From: Nothopassalora personata
Taxonomy: Eukaryota; Ascomycota; Dothideomycetes; Mycosphaerellales; Mycosphaerellaceae
Direction: 5' to 3'
DNA length: 64,000 nucleotides
Assembly: GCA_033816765.1 (NCBI GenBank)
Contig: CM066297.1
Location: forward strand, 1,606,573-1,670,572
Part shown: in pieces, positions 43,138 to 52,907 of the stretch
How positions within the stretch are numbered: the stretch's first letter is position 1
How the letters are laid out: every line of letters begins with the position of its first letter
Notes under the pieces: model-generated
Databases searched by the model: none
Told to the model about the DNA's origin: nothing
What the model saw: only the letters and a program-made list of their open reading frames with translations
Program-made: the position numbers and the translations under genes

Positions 43138-43887
43138 TCACATAAAGGCTGGGGTCAGCGACTTCGCACCTTCAGTATCACTCGGCCGATCCTCAACCTT
43201 TCCTTCTCGGTAGTCGGACAGCTCTTGGAACTTTCGATTGGTCATGACACACTGATGATGTGCGGAATGCCGCCCAGCGCGGCTGATTACAAGCTTCATG
43301 CTCTGGAATGAAGAAGGCGCATCCGGTAACGACGGCAGGACCATGATGCCAAGCCCGCGAACGTCGTAGACTTCGCTGCTGTTGCCATCTTTGAATCTGC
43401 GTATCATGTGTGACGAGCGATTCTTGGTATATCATATCCACTGGGTGTACATCCCGCAGACCTTCGTTGTCGACAGAGACCTTCAGCATCCTGGAGACGA
43501 TAAGGTCCTGAAGCCGAACGTCTTGAGCTTGCTGGTTGTACTTTGCACTGTTGTCCGCCGAATCGTAAGTCAAGACGACCTCTTCCGTTGGCATGGCGAA
43601 TTGGTTCATGATAGACCATAGCGCCTGCTCAAGCGATGAGCTGCGAAACAGATACATGGATCCAACGTACGCATTGTCGTGGAAAATGTACAGTGTTACT
43701 CTCAATCTGAGATAAGTATTGGATCTCCTGCCGGGTCCGTAATGACCCTTGTTCCACTACAAGAAGTCAGCGATGGACGGTTGCGATACAGAGCTTGGCT
43801 ACATACCTCCTTGTCGCCGTATGCGAATTGCGGATCTGCGGGCGTTGGGTGGAGCCAATGCTTTCCAGTATCGCCGAAGGTCGGTAG
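43138..43887 (-). pseudogene. Frameshifted gene of unknown family
   Basis: Exon 43807-43887 (27 codons, reading LPTFGDTGKHWLHPTPADPQ) is bounded by a CACTAG acceptor and a GTATGT donor. A 50-bp intron (43757-43806) leads to WNKGHYGPGRRSNTYLRLRV and TLYIFHDNAYVGSMYLFRSS, running well to VDMIYQ. Near 43419-43440 the frame breaks: the next frame continues SSHMIRRFKDGNSSEVYDVR and GLGIMVLPSLPDAPSSFQSM to a stop at 43138. No intron of usual size bridges the two, so a one-base indel is likely. No ATG-bearing first exon is found either; an ATG at 43902 is followed by an in-frame TAG that coincides with the acceptor. I do not recognise the domain. Confidence 0.55.
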
Positions 43888-44082
43888 CTAGTGAGAGGAC
43901 ATGGCGATGCAGTGCCGATGTCTGAAGGTGTTGGCCGTGTTCCCTTATACGCAGACTGCATTTGCGCTCGCCCTTGCCGCCACAAACCAGACTTAGGTGA
44001 ATGATAATGAAGCGACTCACGTCGACTAGTCAAGAGTAGAGGCGCTACCTGCGGAGGATATCCTTTACGCTTAATTGCGCCT

Positions 44083-45193
44083 TCAAGATGCTGCTTGAGG
44101 CTGAAGCATGAAGATCTCTTTCAGCGAGTTGGCATTCATCGAAGCCATGCGCTTCTGCATGATGTAACGGTGTCGGACTGCATGGCGGCCTCCGACGCTA
44201 ATCATGGGCGGTGTAGAAGTTCCTTCGCTCTCGCTCGGTGCAGTCGAAGTCTGAGTGGACTGCTGCACGAAGTCCGCATTCTGTTTCGCAGCTCTCTTCG
44301 CGCGCTTCTCTTCCTTCCGTCTCCGACGCTGTTCTTTCATCGCACGCTTCTCTTCTTTCAATCGAGCTTTCTGGCCCTCTTCTGTAGTGATCGTCTCCGC
44401 CTTTACTTCCTTATCTGCCTTCTTGCTTTCCCTTCTCCGCCTCTTCTCTTGCTTGGCTTTGTCTTCCTCGCTCGATTCTGATGTCGATGCATCTTTGCCA
44501 ACAGCCTTCTTTTTGTCTTTCCGCTTCGATTGCTTCTCTGGGATGGCATACAGATCTGCTCTCTCTTGCTCCTCTTCCTTGATTCCTTCACCGGACTCGG
44601 ACTTGCTCTTCTTCGTCTTGACCTCGGCCTTATGGTCTCTGGCTTTCCGCTTGAGACTATTATCTGACACTCTTCCATCTGCCTTGATGTCCTCGATCTT
44701 AGTGCTCTGTGGCGGCTCCATCTTGTCTCCTACAAGCAGACCGCCACGGACAAAGTTCATGAAGCCGTACTTTGTATTCTGGTAAACCCGCAGCTCCGCG
44801 TCTCTGAGCGCATCCTGCTTCATTTGCACCTCCGCGTCGCTCTTGCCATTCAGTCTTCCCAGGACTCCCGAGAACAAGGCCAGGCCGAAAGTCTCGGCAT
44901 TGCCTTTACCAACTTGTGCGCCGAGCCCCAGATTGTCCTCTCGTAGCATGACCCGGATATGAGATGCATTAGCAGCTGTGTAGTGGTCCGAATGATTTGC
45001 ATTCTCAGCGCCTAGGTAGTCGCCTGGTTTCCATCCTTGCTTCGAGAGGATCTTGTGGCCGAAGTTGGTCGTCGATTTGGACCAGTTGTTGTTGTTCGGG
45101 TCGTGAGAGAGCTTTGCGCGCCTGGTAAGAGTTAGCAATCGGTGGTGTATCCAAAAGCAATATGCCATACTTCTTTACGCCGGCGAGACCCAT
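44083..45193 (-). CDS. PXR1: G-patch ribosome-biogenesis protein Pxr1/PinX1
   Basis: Exons 45171-45193 and 44083-45121 (49-bp intron, GTATGG donor, TGCTAAC branch) give 353 aa. Exon 1 encodes MGLAGVKK, the invariant family start. The G-patch spans about residues 25-75 (TTNFGHKILSKQGWKPGDYL ... MLREDNLGLGAQ). The rest is highly charged Lys/Glu (KRRRRESKKADKEVK, EKRAMKEQRRRRKEEKRAKR), a nucleolar-type tail, and it ends MNANSLKEIFML. Pxr1 stimulates the helicase Prp43 in pre-rRNA and snoRNA maturation and can inhibit telomerase. It is divergent from the membrane-protein gene at 45526 with 332 bp between. Confidence 0.94.
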
Positions 45194-45525
45194 GACTGCA
45201 ATGTGGTTGATCGTTGGTCAAGGTCGTGCCTGAGAGATATGGACATTCTTTTCCAGACCCGGAAGCGGAGATTGTTCCGCTGTGGCTGACATAGCTCTTG
45301 GCATTCTTCGAGATAGACCATGTGTTTCATCGAAAACGTCAATACAAACATCGCCTCACCTTCGCACGGTAACATTACGCAGGGAGACACTCGACGTCAA
45401 GGATATCCTGGCATCTTGCCCGTCTCAGCGCGTTGGAGACATCATGGCGATGCGGCCTGTCAGCTGGTCCAGAAGCGCAAGAATAGACCTGCGCATTTCA
45501 TGAAGCAAGATTGCTTCCAGGCAAC

Positions 45526-47139
45526 ATGGGGAGACATGAGTATTTGACCCGACTTGCATTTGGACGATCGGCTTTCGAAGATCCGGAGCCTGTGGCGCAA
45601 AACGTTGAGCAGCAACTGAACGGCCCTGACGACGCAGAATACAGGCAACAGTACGATGCCAAAGGTCGACCCATCAACCCAGCTATAGATGCCTTCAATG
45701 CCAAGCTTCGGAAAGCGCAGAATGAAGTCTTGGAGCTCGTTGGTGTCGTAGAGCGGAAGGACCAGTCCGATCGTGCTACTGAAAGCAAAAATCGTACCTC
45801 GAGGGAGCAACGCCAAGCATTACTCGCGGCAGAGAACGACAACGGAGAAGTGCTTGAATACGCGCTTCTTCCAATCAGCTTCTTCTCGCATCTGTGGGCA
45901 GAGACAATCCTTCAGCGCGTCCAAATTGGCTTCTATGATGCCTCCCGCTCAATATGGGATATCATCATGGGTGAATGGCGCGCCGTGAGAACCGCAAGTG
46001 GCAACCAAAGATGGGCTACGCTGCTCCCTGGCCTCGGTGATACCATTGCTCACGTGTGCGTGAGGATGCCCCTGATATTGGCTGCTGAGCAGATCGTTGG
46101 GCGGCTCCAGAACTACTTCCACAAGCGGTGTAAGACTCGAAAGTCAAGGGAGCGCATGTATACGGCGTTGACGGTCGGCTTCCAGACACTACTGGCTGCG
46201 ATCGACATTGCTCTGCTACCTATGGAATTCCACTGCAGTGCTCAACGACTAGGTTTGGCACCGCAATTGCCACTGATGCCACCACTCAAGTTCTTCTCAC
46301 CATGGCATCAGGACTCTTTCCATCGATTTGGCTGGCGGCCGCTTTTAGGCTTGACATCACCGGCCGGTCTCCTTCTCCTCCACAAAGTCACACACTACGA
46401 TGCAGACGAAGACAAAGTCCCAGTGTGCAGCCTCTTTACATCGTTCCGCTACCCAACAATAACAGACCACCCCACGTCCTCTCAGCTAACACCACTGGAG
46501 CGTCCCGCACTCCGCGAAGACCCTCTAGGCTGGGTCCTGCACCGAACGTGGTCGGCACGAACCTCAATCATGCAATGGAGTGGCTGGAACGTAGTCCAAA
46601 TCTCCACAAGACCACGCGAAGACGATTTCGAGAACAACACAACCCTAGACTGGGACTACGACGACCTAGACTGCAAGCCACCACCAGTACACCGCTCAAC
46701 CGCGCTAGCCCACCTCCCAACACAATACCTAGCGACGATGATAGACTGGTTCTTCTCACGACTGTTGACGTTTCCATTCGATTCATTCATGCTGCGGTCC
46801 ATCGCGCAGTCGTTCATCACATCCCCGACCACAATCAAGACAATCCCAGCAATGCAAGCAGCAGCAAATCTGTACACACCTCTTGGTGGTGGTCCTCTAG
46901 GTCACGTACTCCGCTCGCCTCTCACAGCCTCGTCGTGGTCCGCACTTGGCTCGTATCTTAGCAAAGTAGGCCTGGCAATCGCGCTCACGACCTCCATCGA
47001 CGTGATTCTCTTCTTTGGCGTGTACAAATGCACAAAGTACATTGGCACCACACACTTCCAGTGGGGTCGTGCACGAGAAGACAGGGCGATCCGTCGAGAA
47101 AGGCTCTTATCACAAGGCAGTAATGCATCCGCTTCGTAA
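45526..47139 (+). CDS. Fungal membrane protein of unknown function
   Basis: A single exon encodes 537 aa from the ATG at 45526. The N-terminus reads RHEYLTRLAFGRSAFEDPEP, followed by a helical charged part. Hydrophobic segments lie near VGFQTLLAAIDIALLPMEF, LLGLTSPAGLLLLHKV and VGLAIALTTSIDVILFFGVY, with the last close to the C-terminus. Between them is a soluble part with the motif DPLGWVLHRTWSARTSIMQW. I do not recognise a named family; it could be a peroxisomal, mitochondrial or ER protein. The open frame extends 15 bases upstream without ATG. The 332-bp upstream gap is shared with PXR1. Confidence 0.75.
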   Translation: MGRHEYLTRLAFGRSAFEDPEPVAQNVEQQLNGPDDAEYRQQYDAKGRPINPAIDAFNAKLRKAQNEVLELVGVVERKDQSDRATESKNRTSREQRQALLAAENDNGEVLEYALLPISFFSHLWAETILQRVQIGFYDASRSIWDIIMGEWRAVRTASGNQRWATLLPGLGDTIAHVCVRMPLILAAEQIVGRLQNYFHKRCKTRKSRERMYTALTVGFQTLLAAIDIALLPMEFHCSAQRLGLAPQLPLMPPLKFFSPWHQDSFHRFGWRPLLGLTSPAGLLLLHKVTHYDADEDKVPVCSLFTSFRYPTITDHPTSSQLTPLERPALREDPLGWVLHRTWSARTSIMQWSGWNVVQISTRPREDDFENNTTLDWDYDDLDCKPPPVHRSTALAHLPTQYLATMIDWFFSRLLTFPFDSFMLRSIAQSFITSPTTIKTIPAMQAAANLYTPLGGGPLGHVLRSPLTASSWSALGSYLSKVGLAIALTTSIDVILFFGVYKCTKYIGTTHFQWGRAREDRAIRRERLLSQGSNASAS

Positions 47140-47311
47140 CCATAGTATCTACATAACATGCATACGCAAGGCATATCACGTTCCTCTCTCGCTCCCAATC
47201 CCGATCCATGCCACCCAGATATCCGGAACCACACGCTAGGACGCACCACAAGCAACATCACCTGAATAAATCCGGCATAGGACTCGGGGGCAGCTCTCCA
47301 CCATTCCACTC

Positions 47312-47398
47312 CTAGTCAGAATCCATCGGCTTATCCTCAAGTTGCACCCTCTGATCCGGCTGCTAATCGAAATCCATTGGTTTATCCTCAAGCTGTAC
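47312..47398. repeat. 36-bp tandem duplication across the RGD2 stop codon
   Basis: The last 12 codons of RGD2 including the stop (47363-47398, VQLEDKPMDFD-stop) are repeated just downstream at 47312-47347 (VQLEDKPMDSD-stop), with 15 bp between, in the same frame. By my count the copies differ at 7 of 36 positions and all are transitions. Confidence 0.9.
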
Positions 47399-50323
47399 GC
47401 CTTTAGTCTGTTCCTGCTCGGGCTCTGCGCTGTCGTGCTTGTTCACAAGACTCTGACGTCGAAGACCACCGGTGCCGCGACGGCCGTAAGCGGTGCGGCG
47501 GGTGGAGCTGTCGGTCTTTGTCGGGGTGGAATCGGTGGGTGTGGCTTCTGACGGAGAGTCGACCTCATCTTGGTTGGTGATACGGTATTTAGAGGGTGGT
47601 GGTTTGATGCCGGGGACGGCAGCTTCGGACGTGGGGCGGGAGCTGCTGGTGATGTTGGAGGTTGAGTCGGTGCTGTTTGCGTAGGAGTGGCTGTGGTTCG
47701 CGAAGTCTCCTGTGGAGTTGATGGAGGCGGACATCTTTGGAGCTGGACCGGAAGCGCGCTTTGCTTCATCGATAGAGGTGCGCGCCTTTGGCGTGTAATC
47801 GTCAGAATGTTCTGATGGAGGTGGTTGATGGAAGCCGTTGGTCCTGTCGGCTGTGTCTCTCGAAGATGTTGGAGCACGACCTCCAGGAGGACTTTGCGGT
47901 ACGCCCAAGCTGTTGCGATGGCTGGATGTGGTTGATGCTGTTGGCGACGTGACACGCCTCTCCGACGTGTGAGCCGCAGTCGTGCTCACAGGAAATCTAG
48001 TCTCTGGTCCACGGCTGCGATCTCGTCTGTGGGCTGGTATGAGACCTCTTGTCGATGTCTCTGATGATGGACTCGCAGCGCGGCTTCTCGTACCGCCAGC
48101 ATGAGCCTGGCCGTGCTGTGCAGCAGCAATAGCGCGTTGCCGCTCCTCCATGTTCTCCTTGCGTCTTGACTCGTCTGTGCTAATGGCACGAGCTTGTCGC
48201 GTGGAGCCAGAGTTGGTATGCGTTAGACTGGACTGCCGCTTAAGCTCGCCAAATATCGCATCCTTGTGTGCAAAGAGGTCTTTGAGCAATCGTACGTTGT
48301 ACTTCTCGTTCATGCTAAGGCCCGTCTCCTGCTTCGGTCGCATGATGCAAGGCGCCATCGTAGCCGCAAGCTTGGCGACATACTCGTCATCGGCGCTGGC
48401 CAGCTCGATGAGTCGGGTAAAGTGCGTGACGAGAGCATCGAGAGTGGCGATGTTTGCGAGCCGGAGTTGACCGAGAGTTGACTGGATGACCTGTATCCGG
48501 GCGCTTTCCGAAGTGGATTGCGAAGTGGTTGTGTAGACCGTCTTGATAATTTCGTATACGTGCGAGCTGACAAGACTGTCCGGTAGCTCCAGTAGGTACA
48601 GTTTGAGTACAGATGCCACGATCGGCACCTCATACTTTTCCAGCAACGCTTGCTCTACCCGCTTGCCCGTGTTGATCTGGTTTCGAAGGTGGTGCGTTGC
48701 TCCAAGTGGAACATCGACAAGCCAGACATTGCGTCGGGCCTCATCGCCCTCCAGATCTGGGTAGTGCGCGTCCATGAATGTTAGGATCGTGGTGATGATC
48801 AGTGGCACTCGCTTCCTGTCGCTTCGTGCTCGCGCCTCGATGTCTACACCGAAAGTCTGTTCGTCGTTATTATTGTAGTAGTTCTCGTAGACTGTGACCT
48901 TTGGCAGAAAGCTGCCGGTCTTGTAGTTCTCCAGCGTGTAGCGCAGGTCACCAAGGGGCTGCACGGTCTCCTGGAAGAGCATCATGTTGTCGACGGTCGC
49001 TTGTAGAGAAGGAATCACATTGCTGACAGCACCACTGAAGTCAAGAATGACACTCTTGATCGCCTTTAGGCGGTCAAGCTCGCAGCGCTCCATGAACTTC
49101 ATGTGGTCCATCATGGCTTCTTCCAAGCTGCAACGCATGCCATCGAGCTTCTTGACTGCAGCTTTGTATCGCTCGTCGGCTTCTCTCGCTTCTCTCCGCA
49201 GTCTCTCGGCTGGGGTCTCGTTTGGATGTGCGTTGTTCAACGGATTCCAGCCTCCCAGATACTCTGACACCTTGTCTCCTATGACAGGAGTGCCTGGTAC
49301 CGAGCTGTCTGAGCCTTGCGACATGATGGTGGACGTACGATTCAGTAGTCCTGGACGCTTCTCCGGAATGCCTGTCAGCTGGAAGACCTTCGGTCGCCAC
49401 TGATAGTTCATCTTGCTGCTGTTGGCAAAGTTATTGCCAACATTTCCGACCAATCTCAGGAAGCCGTTGTCAACCAAATCCTGTCCAATCTGCTCGGCGT
49501 ATGCCACGCTGTTGGCCTGCAGGTGTTTCTGAATATACTCCACGATCTCGGCCCCTGTAGTCACATTCTGGTAGGTGCCTATGATAGGCACTTTGTACTC
49601 TCCCAGTCGGATGTTGTCAAGGACATGCGTCAGGATCTTCTTCAGCTGATCGGGCGTGTACGTCTTATCACCAATCTCAACAAGCTCTGGCTCTTCCTCT
49701 TCCTCTTCAACCTTAATGCTAGGCACGGTCTGCGGAGCATTCTTTGGAGAGCCCGTTGCGGCTGCAGCACCTGGGTCCTGGAAGGCCAGCTTTTCCTCTT
49801 CGTCCAAATCCTCGACCCTCCGGCACTTGTTGTAGTATGCACTGCGGTACTGTCGCACTGTTTCTGCCTGCCGATCATGTGCCTTTATCCGTCCCTGGAG
49901 ATCGTCCTGGCTGTTCTGTACCCTCGCTGCATGCTGATCGCACCAGCGTCCGAATGGGTTCACCACCAGCTCCCGAATGTTGGAAGCAATCTTACGGTGG
50001 TTTCCCGCCGCTTGTGTCATCTCAGAGCGCACTCCTTCGTATGCTTTCTTGACACTCGCTCCATCGTCTCTCTGAAAGCCTCCGTCTATTCTGTTTGTGG
50101 CCGTCTCTATGTCTCCCAGCTTCTGCCCATACAAGTCCTCGGCATCTGCGCGCATTCGCGCTATCGTGAGTATCTGGTCATTCTCTTGCACACCCTGTTG
50201 CAGCTTTCCAAAGAGCACTCCAAGACCTGCGAATTGTTAGTCGGCCAGGCGCCTGGCATGCGAACTTCAGTGCATACCAGCTGCATAGTCCGGCGACCAG
50301 AAAGAGCTTGCGAAGGAGCTCAT
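47363..50323 (-). CDS. RGD2: Rgd2-type Rho GTPase-activating protein (F-BAR, DEP, RhoGAP)
   Basis: Exons 50278-50323 and 47363-50226 (51-bp intron, GTATGC donor) give 969 aa. Exon 1 encodes MSSFASSFWSPDYAAG, leading into GLGVLFGKLQQGVQENDQIL of the F-BAR/FCH domain. A DEP domain is inserted (about residues 215-290; GAEIVEYIQKHLQANSVAYA), followed by the second part of the F-BAR and a RhoGAP domain (about 490-690; EVPIVASVLKLYLLELPDSL and LATLDALVTHFTRLIEL-like helices). The tail is long, Ser/Pro-rich and disordered. The family regulates Cdc42/Rho5-type GTPases at curved membrane sites and septa. The usual G-x-x-R-x-S-G arginine-finger motif is replaced by DVPLGATHHLRN. Its final codons are duplicated after the stop. 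Confidence 0.92.
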
Positions 50324-50967
50324 GACTGGCGATGTTGTCCAAGTGTACCAGATCTATCTGCGCCTGCGCTGCTAGTATGGTATGGGTATGGCCAATTGGT
50401 GCACGGGAATGCCCAGTTTTTGGGGGGGTGGAACGAACGTCGGAGAGCGTAGTTCAGCCCGCTCGCATAACATACAACAATCGTGACTTATTGTTCGTTT
50501 CCAGCGGGCGTGAGGGCTAGGTAGAAGCAAAAAAAAATCTAGTAAAAGGCAACACAAGTGAAGATGGGTAAGGACAAGGAAGGTCGCCAACCGCAGCGCG
50601 ATGCTCGTGTTCCGGGTTTCAGCCTCAAAGGTTCAGCAATTCGTCGTTCGTGGCGGCTGTCAACGGTTGGACGCGTCCAAGAAGAGTTTCTGGACAAGTC
50701 AAGAGAGCACCTTTTACGAGTATGTGTAGAAAGGATTCTGCGCCGAGCGCGCCTGTCAAACATAACGCCATGTGCATCTTCCCGACCAGCCACTTGCACC
50801 TGCTGTGGCGCTGTAACGGCAAGAATGGGCACGTGAAAGGCGCCGTGATGCCTCGTCGAAGCCTCAGGCAGCAACGAGTCGGCCATGCTTTCATGCCTTC
50901 CTGGCCTTCCTGGTTAGATTCCATTCCAACAATAGTTCTATACCACGGTGCACTATCGACATCAGCA
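50324..50967. other. Divergent intergenic region
   Basis: Lies between RGD2 (minus) and the small coiled-coil gene (plus). It holds short G and A runs and a duplicated GGTATGG, but no gene. Open frames on both strands lack domains. Confidence 0.5.
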
Positions 50968-51535
50968 ATGGCACCCGCCAAGTCGCACAAGGCCGCCAGG
51001 CTCGGACCTCAAAGCGACAGCGATGACAATGTTCAGTCTCAAGACGCGTCCCAATCGCAGGATGTCAATGCAAATGTCCAGAAGCTGGCTGAAGTCGTGA
51101 ACAAACAGAAGGAGCAGGTAGGATCGGCCATGACGCTCACTCCCACTGCCACCGTCTCAACACGGTCGGCACCACTGATCGATCACCGTGTAGTCCAAAG
51201 CTCGCAGGCAGCAGCGTGAGCGCGAGATTGAGCAGTCCAGGAAACAGCGCGTCGACAAGGTACAGAAGAAGATGAAAGAGTGTCGCCGCAAGCATGGAGA
51301 GGACTTGTGAGTTGTCGATGAGGCATTCAACATCGCCGCCCAGTACTGACCTTCCAGGCGGCATCACCGCCGCCCACAGCTGGATCGCCTGCGTGAGCTG
51401 CTGGCGAAGAAACGCGACATCGAAAGCAAGCTCGAACAATGTCACGCGCTCAAAGATCAAGCCTTCAAGTGTTTCGTGCAGCAGTATCAGTTCGCAATCA
51501 CCGGTCGCATCCAGAACGAAACGGGCTCTGACTGA
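50968..51535 (+). CDS. Small charged coiled-coil protein, unknown
   Basis: Three exons, 50968-51117, 51212-51306 and 51358-51535, give 140 aa. Introns of 94 and 51 bp have GTAGGA and GTGAGT donors, the second with a CTGAC branch. The product is MAPAKSHKAARLGPQSDSDD at the start, a Gln-rich stretch, a long Arg/Lys/Glu helix (KQRVDKVQKKMKECRRKHGE) and RRPQLDRLRELLAKKRDIES before the stop. The heptad-like pattern predicts a coiled coil. No family is recognised. The conserved splice phases across three exons support a real gene. Reading continues in another frame for about 50 codons after the stop, see findings. Confidence 0.68.
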
Positions 51536-52907
51536 GTACTAACATTGATCCCGATGCTGCCATCCATGGACAGGCTGAAGCATTTCACACACGCAATTCT
51601 GTCGTTGGAATCGGCCGCCACCGGACGCCGCAGCTTAAGAACATGGTCAGGACTCAAACTCACCCTCGTATGAATCAGATAGCTCAGGTAAGCTTTCCTT
51701 CACGTCTCCACATGCTCGCTGACGGTGGCCAAAGCTGCTCAAGTACGAAGCTGATGGCTCGATGTAGGAAATTTGTCAGCACCATTACCCAGATCAAGCA
51801 GTGATCTGTAGACGTGCAAGTACGTATACATGTTGATCGACGGGAAGTAGCTGCACCAACGTTCGCATTAGATTTTCGAACGCAGACGGACTCCTACCTC
51901 CCAAGAATGTCACTTCAATGCAACTACTGGATGACACTTCTTCTGCCCAGCGCACGCATAGACCGACTGCGCCACACCGTAAGACCCTTGGAACTCTTCC
52001 CCGGCTCGCTCGAATCGGTTCCAAACAGTGCAAGCAATCTGGAGCATCGCGTCTACGCTGTAGAAGGAAGTACCTCCGTTCTTCACGTCAGGGGCACACC
52101 GGAAAAACCACCTGTCTCGTGCCATGATCTGATGTCGCATAGAGCCCGCCAAGCCGTGCGTCGCGTAACAACCAAATTGCACCCGGGCATTCGGAATTCA
52201 TGGTCGGTGACACCGCATTCTAACCCAGTCTGGAGATTGCTCTAGACCACCACTTAATCCGCCCCTTTGTGCACGCCACTATTCCCCCCGATGAGGAGTC
52301 TGCAAAGAGCAGACAACATGCCCATGCGACGCCGCAGCAGTGGAATCATCGTTGATGACATGTGCATACCGGAAAGTGAGAGGTGGCAAATTGAGCCATG
52401 GTTCACTAGGATCAGTTGGGTCATCCTTGTGGTACCGGGAACAGAAGCGCATGAAGAATCTCGATGTGATCCGCACATTGACGCGGATGCAGCGGAGTGG
52501 ACACCGTGATGAGGTCCAGCTCAATGGCACGGGACCAGCGACTGGCAGATAATTACAGCACGTTGCCCAGCAAATGGTGGTGAAAAGTGATGCTGCGCCC
52601 GGAAAGAATGATCCATCATCGTCGTCACGCGCAGGGCGCATACCCATCATCCATGCCATGCTGATGCCCGTATGCATCATACAATGTAGTGCAGCCCTAT
52701 CCAACTTTTCCTATATCGACCCTCGCTATGCAAACGATTATGGCAGAAAGAAGATCACCAGGCAATGCTGATACCGCTGTTTCGAAGATGCTGCCTGTAA
52801 TCCGTTGCTACCGTTCTGCATCCGCGTGCACATCTCCCGACAAGATCGAAATTCCGAGGCTGCCATTTAAATAACCAGCTGTGTAGATTGTTGGCCGCAT
52901 TGTAGAT
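51536..52907. other. Intergenic region
   Basis: The first 150 bases carry an open frame ending at a GTAAGC donor (51689), discussed under findings. The rest shows no gene; overlapping short frames on both strands lack domains. Confidence 0.45.
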
